Assembly: GCF_963676685.1 (NCBI RefSeq)
Contig: NC_092345.1
Location: forward strand, 29,535,585 to 29,599,584
Origin: Mytilus edulis
Lineage: Eukaryota > Mollusca > Bivalvia > Mytilida > Mytilidae
DNA length: 64,000 nucleotides
Direction of reading: 5' to 3'
Positions within the stretch are counted from its first letter, which is position 1, and every line of letters begins with the position of its first letter. This document shows, one piece after another, positions 11,342 through 22,211 of this stretch. Below the pieces are notes generated by a model. The model ran no database searches and was not told the DNA's origin. It worked only from the letters and a program-made list of their open reading frames with translations. A program made the position numbers and the translations under genes.

Positions 11342-11503
11342 TTGTTGATGTTGTTCATTTGTATTTTCCCGTTTGGATATATAAATTAGATCATTGGTTT
11401 TCCTGTTCGAATTGTGTACGCTAATAATGTTGGGGTCCTTTATAGCTTGCTGTTTGGTCTGTATCAATGCCCTGTGTAAAAGGCTGTACTTTGAACTGAG
11501 TTT
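11342..11503 (+). repeat. Common mussel dispersed repeat, family A (partial)
   Basis: The segment with 'tcctttatagcttgctgt' and 'ggctgtactttgaa' matches, in reverse complement, the copy at 57318-57495. It belongs to the same family as the copy at 47276-47398. The Ty3/gypsy element is inserted at its right edge. Confidence 0.55.
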
Positions 11504-11508
11504 GTTAA

Positions 11509-11658
11509 TGTTATATCCGTCATTGACTTCTTATTTAGTTACGCCACGCGTATGAATATGTTATTGTTAATTACACACATACTTGATTAAAGTAGTTCCT
11601 AAAATGTAAATAATAGTTGCTTGATGCTTTACATCTCCCCCTCGGCCAATACGTAACA
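11509..11658 (+). repeat. Left LTR (150 bp) of the Ty3/gypsy element
   Basis: Begins 'tgttatatccgtcattgac' and ends 'ccaatacgtaaca'. It differs from the right copy by one visible base ('aatagttgc' versus 'aatggttgc'). Confidence 0.9.
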
Positions 11659-11689
11659 ACTGGCGACGAGGATGGGATGTAAAGTCTAA

Positions 11690-12968
11690 GTCTTTCACCT
11701 TGTCGAACGCCTCTTGGCATTCCTTTGTCCACCTCCATGTTATATCTTTACGTAGAAGATTATGTAGAGGATTTAACGTCGCTGATAGGTCTGGTAAAAA
11801 CTTGGCATAGTAATTTATCAATCCTAAAATAGACTTAAGCTGAGACACATTTTCTGGTGCTGGAGCGTTCCTAATTGCTTCAATTTTATCTGGTGTTTTG
11901 TGGAGTCCATGTTTGTCGATAGCATGTCCACAAAATGTTACACTGTCTTTAAAAAATTTACATTTGTCTATATTAGCCTTTAGTCCATACTGACTATGTC
12001 TTTTCAGTACAGATTCTAAATTGTTCAAATGTTCTTCGTCTGTTGATCCTGTAATTATCATGTCGTCTAATAAAACATTGAATTCCAGGAATTCCACTTA
12101 ATATTTGTTCAATAGTTCTCTGCCATATTGCAGGAGCAGATGCAATTCCAAATGCCATACGGTTATAGCGGTATAGTCCACGGTGAGTGTTTATGGTTAG
12201 CAAGTCTTTACAGTCTTCATCTACTTCAAGTTGTAAATAGGCTTGCTTTAAGTCCATCTTTGTGTATTGTATTCCACCATTCAAATTTGCAAAAATGTCA
12301 TCAATTTTTGGAAGCGGGTATTGATCAACATTTAACATGGGATTTAATGTAACCTTGAAATCTCCACATATTCTTACATTTCCATTCTTCTTTAATACTG
12401 GAACTATAGGTGTAGCCCATTCACTGTGTTGAACTTTATTCAATGTTCCTTCTTTTTCTAATCTGTCCAATTCAGCTTTTGCACGCAAAGAAAACGGCAC
12501 AGTTCTAGCTTTAATATACTTTGGACTGCTGTTGTCTTTTAGAGACAATTTGGCTTTTATTCCCTTTATTGTTCCTAGTTCATCTTTAAATACATCTTTG
12601 TATTTGTTTTGTAAATCTTTGATTACTTCCCCTGTTTTCTTTTGATTTATACCATGAACCTCCCTAATTTCATTCCAGTCAAGTTTAATATGTTTTAGCC
12701 ATTCCCTTCCAAACAAAGGCGGTCCTCCTTTAGGTACTACATATAGTGGCAACGCATGTGTTTCTCCTTTATAATGGACTTTAACATTTGCACACCCTAA
12801 AGGTTTTATACTTTCTCCTGAGTAAGTTTGTAATGTAATTGTAGCTTCGATTAGCTTAACATGACCTAACCTCTTTGAAAAATCTGCCTGTGACATGACC
12901 GATACTGCTGATCCAGTGTCGAGCTCCATTTTAAGCGTTACTCCTTCAACAGTAGGTTTTAACCACAT
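11690..12968 (-). pseudogene. Ty3/gypsy protease and reverse transcriptase, inverted block, frameshifted
   Basis: 12968-11994 reads protease 'MELDTGSAVSVMS' and 'GREWLKHIKLDW'. It then gives RT motifs 'SEWATPIVPVLKKNGNVRICGDFK', split here only by position, with 'YTKMDLKQAYLQLEVDE' and 'YRYNRMAFGIASAP'. A frameshift near 12075 shifts the active-site segment into the overlapping frame 12097-11567 ('VLLDDMIITG'). That frame continues with 'KCKFFKDSVTFCGH' until 'EAFDKVKD', where similarity stops near 11690 and the LTR/leader begins. RNase H is absent. It lies opposite to the integrase of the same element. Confidence 0.8.
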
Positions 12969-13049
12969 GACATCTTTTGACGATTTACTGTTATTAATTT
13001 CAAATGTTTCTAGACTGGCGATACAGTTTCACTATCAGAATCTTCCTCT

Positions 13050-13265
13050 AAAACATGTACTGATTTCTTGTTTTCAAATTTTCTTGATTGAGGTATCTTA
13101 TTAGATTTTGACATGCAGGCTTTCTTTATATGGCCTGTTTTATTACAGTTGTGACAGATTGCGTTCTTGAATTTGCAATCAAAAGGTGAGTGTCCTGTGT
13201 TGTTACACCTGTAACAGCGAGAGTTCCCTTTGTTATGCTGTGGTTGAAATTAAGATTTTCTTGCA
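13050..13265 (-). pseudogene. Nucleocapsid zinc-knuckle region of the inverted gag block
   Basis: Minus-strand translation between gag and protease gives 'CHNCNKTGHIKKAC', a CCHC knuckle. It is preceded by a second degenerate Cys/His stretch around 13200. Frame breaks separate it from gag and from protease. Confidence 0.6.
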
Positions 13266-13275
13266 CTCATTTTGT

Positions 13276-13778
13276 TTACCCCTCAGTTCTATGTTTTGCT
13301 TGCAATTCGGTTGCATCTTTGGATGCGGTCTCCATAGCCACACCAATATCTACTGCTTTATCATATGTCAAGTCTTTTTCTGACAATAACCTTTTCTGAA
13401 TGTTCGGGTTTTTAAGGCCACAAACTATCCTGTCTCTCAACTTTTCTTTGAGGTCTGCATTAAAACCACAATGCAGTGAGAGTTTTCGTAATTGTGCAAC
13501 ATAATCTTGTATTGATTCCCCCTCTTTTTGGTCCCTTTGATCAAATCTGAATCGTTCTGATGCTTGTAGCGGTTTGGGAGCTAAAGGATCCTTTAAAAAC
13601 GTGACTAATACGTCGAATGTTTTCTCTGATTGTTTGTCAAGAAATGTCAGGTCCCTCAACAACGAGTATAGTTTCCCCCTATCAGGCAAAGTAGGGCAGG
13701 AACCTTTTTGTTTCCGTCGATTTCATTTGCGACAAAATACTGGTCTAATCGTTCAACATACGAGTCCCAGGGTTCAAA
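13276..13778 (-). pseudogene. Ty3/gypsy gag fragment (inverted block)
   Basis: The 13689-13276 frame carries gag motifs 'LYSLLRDLT', 'GESIQDYVAQLRKLSLHC', 'LRDRIVCGLKNPNIQKRLL' and 'LTYDKAVDI'. An N-terminal extension to about 13778 in another frame reads 'PWDSYVERLDQYF' and 'VPALLCLIGG', so one frameshift lies near 13685. The inversion breakpoint follows at about 13778, where plus-strand integrase starts. Confidence 0.75.
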
Positions 13779-13779
13779 A

Positions 13780-14752
13780 AGCCTGTAATGGATGTCAACT
13801 AAATCAAAACTCACCGAAAGGAGCACCACTTAATGCGTGGGAATGGCCAAGCAAGCCATGGGACAGAGTTCATATTGATTTTGCAGGACCATTTTTAGGG
13901 TCTATATTTTTTATCATGGTTGACGCACATTCAAAGTGGCCAGAAGTAATAAAAATGAAAAACATTACACCAGAAAGTACAATCAATGTTTTGCGAACAA
14001 TCTTCTCAAGGAACGGAATACCATCACGTATTGTGAGTGACAATGGACCACAATTTACATCACAAGAATTTGAAAATTTCATGCAATTAAATGGTATTAA
14101 ACACATCAGAAGTGCGCCATATCATCCATAGACAAATGGTTTAGCAGAACGTTTTGTGCAAACTTTTAAGCAAGCTAGTTCAAATGATTCAGGAACCGTT
14201 TCGAAAAAACTAGCACATTTTTTGTTAGCATACCGTAACACTAAACATAGTATAACGAATGAAACTCCAGCAAAACTTATGATTGGAAGAGATTTGAAAA
14301 CAAGGATGAATCTTTTAAGACCGAACATTGTAAACCAAGTTCAATCTAAACAGGAGGAAATGTGTGACCGTAGAAAAACTTACCAACGTGAATTTAATGA
14401 TGGACAATCAGTTGTAGTCCGTGATTACCGGAACAAAAATAAATGGACACCAAGGACGATATCAACGAAAACTGGACCTGTGTCGTATCAAGTACAAATC
14501 GATCCTACAACAACATGGAGGAGACATGCCGATCAAATTATCGATTCAAACATTACTAGCACTGAACAATCGATTTCAGAACAAACTACATTGGACAATC
14601 ATATAAGTAGTGAACATGTCAACCCAACAGAAAATGAACACTGTCCTCAAAAACCTGAAGAACACACATCAAATCAACCAACAACACCAGTAAAGCGTTA
14701 TCCAACAAGGGAAAGGAAATTCAACAAGTTGAAAGATTTTATATATAATTGA
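13780..14752 (+). pseudogene. Ty3/gypsy integrase, stop-interrupted
   Basis: Plus-strand frame from 'ACNGCQLNQNSPKGAPL' (the CxxC half of the HHCC zinc site; the His pair is missing). The catalytic core has 'VHIDFAGPF' (Asp), 'RIVSDNGPQFTS' (Asp) and 'NGLAERFVQTFKQ' (Glu). An in-frame TAG at 14129-14131 lies between 'APYHP' and 'TNGLAERF'. The C-terminal part reaches 'KRYPTRERKFNKLKDFIYN' with TGA at 14751. All three acidic residues are present, but the stop and missing N-terminus make it defective. Confidence 0.8.
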
Positions 14753-15086
14753 CGCACAGTGTTGTGGGCATAATAATCCCACGTGCATCAATTGAAACCT
14801 TTAGGGTTTCCGTATTTTTAGTGAAGTGTTAATTATATCTCGTAGTAAACGTAGTTAGTGAATTAGTGACTTAGAATAGACAAAACCGAACAGTATTCAC
14901 ATAAGACAGTATTCATTTTATTTTTCATAAGGTGCTATATGAACATTAATTAATACTCAGAACTATTAAAGTTATAATCATAATATCAGACTTTTAAAGA
15001 TAAAGAAGAACTGTTTTAATTTCTATTTCATTTATATATCTAGTCAATTTTAAAGTATTCACTTGCAAAAATCTAGGGAAGAGAAA

Positions 15087-15236
15087 TGTTATATCCGTCA
15101 TTGACTTCTTATTTAGTTACGCCACGCGTATGAATATGTTATTGTTAATTACACACATACTTGATTAAAGTAGTTCCTAAAATGTAAATAATGGTTGCTT
15201 GATGCTTTACATCTCCCCCTCGGCCAATACGTAACA
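15087..15236 (+). repeat. Right LTR (150 bp) of the Ty3/gypsy element
   Basis: Same 150 bp as 11509-11658, immediately preceded by the purine tract 'agggaagagaaa' (15075-15086). Confidence 0.9.
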
Positions 15237-15240
15237 GTTA

Positions 15241-16817
15241 TTATCAGGTTGAGAACAACCCTCCCTCAGACAAGGGGTCATTTTACTCAGTGATGTAGAA
15301 AAGAAAATAGAAATACCAAGGATTTGTACTATAGTTCTTCTATACAAAACCTTTGAAAACTTAGAATTTTGTACACAAAAAGAGGAGAGTTACATCATAT
15401 TTTAAACAACTTTTTTCTAAAAGAGGGGTCCACTTATTTTGAATAACATTAAACTGTTAAAGTAAATGTGTTAATTTAACATGGTTAAAGTCCAGAAATA
15501 TTACAAAATTCTTGGACATGTTTTGACCATTAAATACTAGATAGATATATAGTTCTTTGAGAAAATATGAGCCCTTTTGTACAAACAAATATATTATAAC
15601 TTATATTGATCCCTCATAAAACATGTAAAAGGGATATTTATAACATAAAGGGGTTGTCCCCAAACTGATTATGACTTGGATGGAGAATTGTCTCATTGTC
15701 AGTCACACATACATCATTTGTACACAGACCAGATTTAATTATTTCTTGGTGAACAGGGAAAAAATACTTCAGAAATTAAAGAAAATGTCAAAGTACAAGT
15801 GATAAACATTGATAAATCAAGTTTTAATATTGTCAAAACCTACTATTTTATGTTTACAAAAAAAAATTATAATCGCTCGCCTTTACTTTTCAAGCTTCGC
15901 CTCAAAAATTTGCAAATTAACTATTTTTTTATTAAAATTTTCAAATCGCTCGCTCGCCCCAAATTTTGGAGTCCAAAAATCCGTAGAACAAAAATTAAAT
16001 TGGTATGGCCTAAACAATTATATAAAAAGACAGGTAAACAAATCTCATATCAGGTCAAGCGTGTAGCCATGCATACATAGAAAAGAGGAAACCACCAAGC
16101 CTAAATTTGATTCGCGGTTACGATTTTTAAAGTTTACGACGACGACGTTTCCATAAACTATTATGACAAAAGCTCACATAAAAGTTTAGGAAGAACCAAA
16201 AAAATACTGGAAACTGAACGATAACAATGAATATTTTTACTTTCGGTTTCGAAACTAAGAATGACCTCAAGTGGTTCTTTGTATTCTTGTTCGAACGACA
16301 TAGTACAGAATTTCTGTCTCAGTTCTGACATATACCTGAAATTAGTTCTGTCGTCCTTTGGTAATTGCTATTAGCCTCTTATACGACAGCATCTCTTATA
16401 ATCTCCACCTGTTACAAGTCAACTTGATGGTGGAAATCCCGTATTATTATATATATCATAACTAATTGGGTACGAGACAACTCGGTCCCAAGATAACTTG
16501 GACCGTCTACTAAAAGGCAACTGGTTTGACCACCTTATATACCTGAAGCTTTCCATTGCAATGTAATATGTTTATATGCAATAACATTCATTGTTAATGA
16601 GGTTAAATTGTATGTCAATGACATATTTTGTTATGCAGCATGACCGTCTACCGCTTATAAATTCAACAAAATATAATCAAAGTACTGAAGTACTGAACAT
16701 CGGATGACTGCAAGTTCTTCTGGATGGTCACAAGCACATGACTCAGAAAAAAAGATCACATGTCTATACCTAAAAGTGAAGTTAATATACAGATTTTTTT
16801 TTATGAGACAAATTCGT
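15241..16817. other. Repeat-derived stretch between LTR elements
   Basis: Contains a partial family-A repeat around 15648-15720 ('gacttggatggagaattgtctcatt'). It also holds a 'cgctcgc'/'attttggagtcc' segment (about 15870-16000) that resembles a common mussel repeat. The remainder is unassigned, and no gene was seen. Confidence 0.4.
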
Positions 16818-16822
16818 ACGAG

Positions 16823-17640
16823 TGTAACGTGTACACAGGGTAAGCGTGTCTATTTCAATTTAGAATGAGTACGTTACCAGTTTGATACTGGATCCAAAAT
16901 TGCTCTATTTACAAAATGTATAACAAATAATCTTTATTCAAATATATACGTCAATGAACCAAAATATGTACAACTGCTCTTTGCAATCTCTAATAAACTA
17001 GCTATAAACAATTCTTCTTTAATATATATATATATACAACTGGTACAAATTTGTACTATTACAAATTTGTCCTAGGTCAGGAACAAACTTGTCCTCCTGG
17101 TACAATAATGTACCCTACAAGTTTACACACTTGTCTCTGTTCTGTTGGTACAATTATGTACTTTACAAGGTGGTCACACAGACTCACACTTGTCCTATAC
17201 GGTACAATACGGTTCAGCTTGTAAACGTACAAGTCCGTATTTATTACAGGCACCAACCTGTTCTTTATTACATTTAGTAATATTAACACAACATATAATA
17301 TATAAGAGACAGCGATCTCGAACATCTACGTACCGTACTTCAGGTCTTCGTCTTCAAACGTATGACAATCGACCCTGAGCTAGGATTCTCTCCTGCTTAT
17401 ATACCCCGATGGGAGCCGTACCATTATTATAGGAGGAGTGTTCTAACCAAGTGTCTCGTTACTCGTATCTGAGTTTCCTAAGGAACACCCCTTTACATTG
17501 AACCTGACCCAAAGTTTACCCGCGAAACATCTTACTCTTTTCTATGTTTATTAAAGTATCATATAAATATATATAAAATAAGGCTTCTGCCGAACTGTAA
17601 CCAGTGTAAACAATTTAACTTTAGATACAAAATCATCACA
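16823..17640 (-). repeat. 3' LTR (818 bp)
   Basis: Plus-strand ends are 'tgtaacgtgtacacaggg' and 'aaaatcatcaca'. The interior carries mirrored 'ggtacaa'/'ttgtac' and 'acaaatttgt' motifs between 17040 and 17180. Short frames inside it are not genes. Confidence 0.95.
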
Positions 17641-17750
17641 TAACCCACGCCTCAAAAACACATGCGTCCCGCATGTCTAAAACTAACTTTAAAACAGATA
17701 AAACATAAAAGTACTATATACACATTTTTGTTCATTTAAATATACTAAAA

Positions 17751-20525
17751 CTATCTAACAATGTAATCTGCCATCCAAGCTGGTTTTCGCCTTGTGCGGC
17801 GCCCTTCGTGACTACTTTCTTGTACATCTTCATCAAGCAACGTTGACTCATGAACAGTAACGTCTTGAACATAAGGAGTTTCTATAGGGTCGTTTTCAGC
17901 TGTATCATTTTCAGTGTCTAATGAAACAAAAGTGTTATTATCCGATTCTGTCCTTAATGTCTGTTTGTTCTTTTTCTTAAGTCTGTCGACATGTATGACT
18001 TGTGGTTTCCCTCTGTATCCACAGTCAACTTTATATGTAAGGTCACCATATTTGTCGAGAATTTTGAAAGGACCTTTCCAGAAACTAGTCAATTTTGAAG
18101 ACATCCCAGGTTTCTTTACTGGGAAATAGACGTATACCTCATCATCTTTTCGGAAATTTTGATATGACAATTTGAGGTCGTGATAGTGTTTCTGTCTTCG
18201 CAATTGCCCTTTTATTTTACCTCTGACGAAACTGTGGGAGTGTTCTAACTTCTCTTTAAGCTCCCAAGCCAACTTGTGTGCAGGTATATCTTTAATAATC
18301 TCTTTTTGTAACATTTTTTCATGGTTGTCATTTACTACCTTGTTCAAATGATAAGGTGTACGACGAGGTAGTTCTTTAAATGGCCTTGCGTTTCCCGTAT
18401 TGATTTCGTGTTTTACGATATTGGTCCTTCCCAAGTCAACATCAGAAGAAGCAAACAAGTTCTGATTTTCTATCAATAAAGATTCTACTTTTTGTTTGTC
18501 TTTCGAAGTCAATTCATATGATGTCCTGTCTAACAGATCTAGTAAATCTGGTCCAAGTCCGTCATGTTTCTGTTCATTTGAACTAATATTACCATCTAGT
18601 ACTTGTTCAACACCAGACATTTGGGCTATAGTTGTACCAGGATAGATAGTCTTAGGATCTAGTTCTGTGTTCATTAATCTAACAGGGACTTTTTCGCCTG
18701 ACCTTACCAACGTTCTAGCAGTTAAAATGTAGTCTTTCCCTGCATGCTCATTTGCTTCTAACAAAGCATTGTCAGCAGGTAATTTCTGACCTTCTGCTAA
18801 GCAAACCGTGCCATTAATGACAATTTCTGACCTTGGCGGTATGACAACCGCTTCTGAAGCAACCACTCGGTAACAGCCTATTGATCCCTGAAAACACAAA
18901 TCTACCTTAAAATCCCCAATACAAAAGTGCCCATTCTTAACATCAATTAAACAATTATGTCGTTTCATGAAGTCTAAACCAAGTATACCGTCAACTTGCA
19001 GATCAGTCACAACAGCTTCAGTTTGCAACATATTTGGACCGAAATGCAGATTGAACCTCCCTTTTCCACGAAGCTCTAGCTTATTGCCACACACTGACCT
19101 AACAGTTGTCTTAACTTCACTTAGATATGATTTATCTAATGGAGTCAACATATCGTATAACTTGGAAGATACCAATGTCAAAGTTGCTCCTGTATCAACC
19201 ACAAACTTGGCTTCAATGTCTCCTACATTTAGTTTGACATACATACCAGCATCTTCCGATGCTGTTGTAACCGCACCTTCATTTGTCTTACGGTTACTTT
19301 GTTTCCTAGTTTTCATTAATGTTTTTACAGACCCATCCCCCTTATTTCCATTATAATTGTTCTGATTTCTTCGGGGTAGGCGACAGTCCCTTGCTAAATG
19401 ACCAAATTTGCCACAATTGTAACAACCCTTATTTGTCCTCTTACTTTGGGTATATCTAGTTTTAGCATAAGAAGACCCCACATTTGTACCACTAGTTTTT
19501 AATTTTGCCATTTCAGTCGTAAGAGTACTTAGACTTTTTTCCATTGTTTGCATCCATGATGCAATGTCTTTCGTTGGTGAGTCACTTTTTGTAATCTTTT
19601 CTTCCCTATCGAACTCGTCATCATTCATAGTCTGCCGTAAATAACCTCGTCCCTCTCTTACTTTATTTTCGGCTTTATTGTACGCCTCTAGTTCAACAGC
19701 AAGTCTTACGGCATCATTTAAACCTTTCGGTCGCGATTGTTTTATTCTAAGCCGCATTTCCGAATCGACAAGCGCGTCAATAAACTGCTCTTTCCCGAGA
19801 GTTTCACGTACATCCAATGGGGCAGTAGGATATGCCAAGTTGGACAATCTTCGAATTGACTGGCCTAATTCGGGAAGTGATTCGCTGGCTTTTTGACGTC
19901 TCTCTTTAAACTGAACTCTGTACAACTCAGTTTGACTAGATGGCGCGAATCGCTCTTCAAGTGCGCTGACTAAATCGGAATAGTTTTGTCTTTTCTCACT
20001 TGGTAAATCTCCAAGTACAGCCTGTGCTTGTCCCATTAACGATACCGCCAAATATAACCCTTTTTGGTTTTCCGACCAATTATTTACAAGTGCACACATT
20101 TCAAAATGGGACAAATAGTCCGTCCATGATGTGCTACCGTTATATTGACATGGTTTAATTTTCACACCAGAATTATTTGTGTTACCAGTATGTCGGTACT
20201 TTGATTTGTCAGTTTTGTCTTTTTCCCTAATGTAACTATTATCTATGGGTAAAGGCAAAGTGTCCCCTTCCTTTAAATCAATTTGGGAAAATTTAACAGT
20301 TTTGTGCATATTCGGGTTGTTGAATGTTGGTAAATCAACTTTTTCATTATCTCCCTTCCTTGACAATGAGGACCCTCTTGATCCCAGACCCGAATCATTT
20401 CTTTTTATAAAAGTATCTTTTGGACGAACACCCTGATCTTTAAGTGTAGACGAAACAAAACTGTTTCTATACCTTGTCTCTTCCATACCTTCAATTTGTT
20501 TTGTCAATTCGTCGTCAAAAGACAT
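17751..20525 (-). CDS. Gag-protease polyprotein fused to integrase C-terminus (924 codons)
   Basis: One open frame starting at the ATG at 20525, about 360 bp inside the 5' LTR. Residues 1-340 are Gag-like ('WTDYLSHFEMCALVNNW', 'LPELGQSIRRLSNLAYP'). Residues 368-381 are the CCHC knuckle 'CYNCGKFGHLARDC'. The aspartic protease has 'VVDTGATLTLVS' (443-454) and 'GILGLDFM' (513-520). The start of RT ('HEINTGNARPFKELPRR', about 706-722) runs to 'EIIKD' (about 747), then jumps directly to an integrase C-terminal region ('LRRQKHYHDLK', 'VYFPVKKPGMSSKL', 'WKGPFKILDKYGDLTYKV'). The junction is near 18285. Loss of about two-thirds of pol without breaking the frame is notable. Gag and protease look intact. 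RT, RNase H and the integrase core would have to come from another element. Confidence 0.9.
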   Translation of the reverse strand: MSFDDELTKQIEGMEETRYRNSFVSSTLKDQGVRPKDTFIKRNDSGLGSRGSSLSRKGDNEKVDLPTFNNPNMHKTVKFSQIDLKEGDTLPLPIDNSYIREKDKTDKSKYRHTGNTNNSGVKIKPCQYNGSTSWTDYLSHFEMCALVNNWSENQKGLYLAVSLMGQAQAVLGDLPSEKRQNYSDLVSALEERFAPSSQTELYRVQFKERRQKASESLPELGQSIRRLSNLAYPTAPLDVRETLGKEQFIDALVDSEMRLRIKQSRPKGLNDAVRLAVELEAYNKAENKVREGRGYLRQTMNDDEFDREEKITKSDSPTKDIASWMQTMEKSLSTLTTEMAKLKTSGTNVGSSYAKTRYTQSKRTNKGCYNCGKFGHLARDCRLPRRNQNNYNGNKGDGSVKTLMKTRKQSNRKTNEGAVTTASEDAGMYVKLNVGDIEAKFVVDTGATLTLVSSKLYDMLTPLDKSYLSEVKTTVRSVCGNKLELRGKGRFNLHFGPNMLQTEAVVTDLQVDGILGLDFMKRHNCLIDVKNGHFCIGDFKVDLCFQGSIGCYRVVASEAVVIPPRSEIVINGTVCLAEGQKLPADNALLEANEHAGKDYILTARTLVRSGEKVPVRLMNTELDPKTIYPGTTIAQMSGVEQVLDGNISSNEQKHDGLGPDLLDLLDRTSYELTSKDKQKVESLLIENQNLFASSDVDLGRTNIVKHEINTGNARPFKELPRRTPYHLNKVVNDNHEKMLQKEIIKDIPAHKLAWELKEKLEHSHSFVRGKIKGQLRRQKHYHDLKLSYQNFRKDDEVYVYFPVKKPGMSSKLTSFWKGPFKILDKYGDLTYKVDCGYRGKPQVIHVDRLKKKNKQTLRTESDNNTFVSLDTENDTAENDPIETPYVQDVTVHESTLLDEDVQESSHEGRRTRRKPAWMADYIVR

Positions 20526-20699
20526 TTTTGTACTTTAATTTGCGATATATAACCATGCATTCACAATATAATATCAACACAATGTCATAAATGTACAACG
20601 TAATAAATGTCAATCAAAATATTGCCTGTACCACTATCGATCGTTAATCCCTAATGTAAATAATAATCGTAATTTAACCGTGGGAAATTTAAAACATTA

Positions 20700-20772
20700 A
20701 CAGGACAATTTTGATCTGTGCAAAAGTGAACAGTTTGAACAAAAATGATCTGTGCAAAAGTGAACAGTAAAT
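20700..20772 (-). repeat. Direct repeat in element leader
   Basis: 'gatctgtgcaaaagtgaaca' occurs twice (near 20711 and 20749), about 38 bp apart, in the untranslated leader between the 5' LTR and the gag start. Confidence 0.75.
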
Positions 20773-20883
20773 TCTCACAAGACAGTTCGGATATACAATT
20801 ATGAGATGTTCAAATTTGGATATAATCTTTCACTATGGATTTAAAAATGAACAATTTGGATCCCGCCGCTAGCCACCAAATTA

Positions 20884-21701
20884 TGTAACGTGTACACAGG
20901 GTAAGCGTGTCTATTTCAATTTAGAATGAGTACGTTACCAGTTTGATACTGGATCCAAAATTGCTCTATTTACAAAATGTATAACAAATAATCTTTATTC
21001 AAATATATACGTCAATGAACCAAAATATGTACAACTGCTCTTTGCAATCTCTAATAAACTAGCTATAAACAATTCTTTTTTAATATATATATATATACAA
21101 CTGGTACAAATTTGTACTATTACAAATTTGTCCTAGGTCAGGAACAAACTTGTCCTCCTGGTACAATAATGTACCCTACAAGTTTACACACTTGTCTCTG
21201 TTCTGTTGGTACAATTATGTACTTTACAAGGTGGTCACACAGACTCACACTTGTCCTATACGGTACAATACGGTTCAGCTTGTAAACGTACAAGTCCGTA
21301 TTTATTACAGGCACCAACCTGTTCTTTATTACATTTAGTAATATTAACACAACATATAATATATAAGAGACAGCGATCTCGAACATCTACGTACCGTACT
21401 TCAGGTCTTCGTCTTCAAACGTATGACAATCGACCCTGAGCTAGGATTCTCTCCTGCTTATATACCCCGATGGGAGCCGTACCATTATTATAGGAGGAGT
21501 GTTCTAACCAAGTGTCTCGTTACTCGTATCTGAGTTTCCTAAGGAACACCCCTTTACATTGAACCTGACCCAAAGTTTACCCGCGAAACATCTTACTCTT
21601 TTCTATGTTTATTAAAGTATCATATAAATATATATAAAATAAGGCTTCTGCCGAACTGTAACCAGTGTAAACAATTTAACTTTAGATACAAAATCATCAC
21701 A
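20884..21701 (-). repeat. 5' LTR (818 bp)
   Basis: Matches the LTR at 16823-17640 with one visible substitution and no length change. The outer end is followed by the target-site copy 'cgag'. Confidence 0.95.
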
Positions 21702-21705
21702 CGAG

Positions 21706-22211
21706 TATGATGAATAAATGACAGGAAATTCAACCTCATCGTAATAACTATATATTGTAGCAGAAGTCCATTACTAGTCTAGTATGGACTTCTGATTGTA
21801 GTAATACAAATCAGTAAACTCTGGTTTGTTGTTATATACTATATTAACATTTGTATATACCAGTTACATGTATATAGTATTTTCATCCATTTGTATATCA
21901 TTTTATCTTACTATTCTTATAATAGTGCAGTGCAAGTGCATTTTGGACACGCTTCTGTAATAATTTTCTAATAGATTGGATTTGACATTAATATTTTCCC
22001 GCAAAACGTTATTGAGATAATAATGATTGTTTATGTATATTTATTTCATACAATTAATTTATGTTCTAAAAAAAATATTTTTATGAGTATTCATTGAAGA
22101 AATGAATTTATAACAACGGACAACCGATTAGAAACATTATTTTGCACTTGGTAATGTCCGCGTATTTATAGAACGGTTACAAAAGGGGGGAATTTCATTT
22201 CTTTGTAAAGG
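21706..22211. other. AT-rich stretch, nothing recognised
   Basis: No gene or repeat could be assigned. Confidence 0.4.

Larger units (their letters stand above)
11508..15236 (+). mobile_element. Ty3/gypsy LTR retrotransposon with internal inversion
   Basis: Two 150-bp direct repeats (11509-11658 and 15087-15236, TG...CA) bound the element. 'gtta' flanks both outer ends (11504-11507, 15237-15240) as a candidate 4-bp target duplication. A primer-site-like 'tggcgacgaggatggg' follows the left LTR, and a purine tract 'agggaagagaaa' abuts the right LTR, so the element reads on +. Integrase (13780-14752) is on +. Gag, zinc knuckle, protease and RT (about 11690-13780) are on -. The block between those points is therefore inverted, and the RT end, RNase H and the N-terminal part of integrase are missing at the join. 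Frameshifts and an in-frame TAG in integrase make it defective. Confidence 0.85.
16823..21701 (-). mobile_element. Young LTR retrotransposon with in-frame RT/IN deletion
   Basis: Two 818-bp LTRs (16823-17640, 20884-21701) differ by one visible base (near 17027 versus 21088). 'cgag' flanks the outer ends (16819-16822, 21702-21705; 'acgag' if one more base is counted), giving a target duplication. Coding is on -: one 924-codon ORF holds Gag, CCHC knuckle, protease, the first part of RT and the integrase C-terminus, with the intervening RT/RNase H/IN core deleted in frame. The minus-sense leader next to the 5' LTR has 'tggtggctagcggcggga', a possible primer site starting TGG. It is probably non-autonomous but recently mobile. 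Confidence 0.9.

Noticed and set aside
17077..17378. Short frames repeated identically at 21138-21439
   Set aside because: They lie inside the two LTR copies; duplication reflects the LTRs, not genes.
18967..19356. Plus-strand 129-codon frame
   Set aside because: Antisense shadow of the 924-codon Gag-protease ORF.
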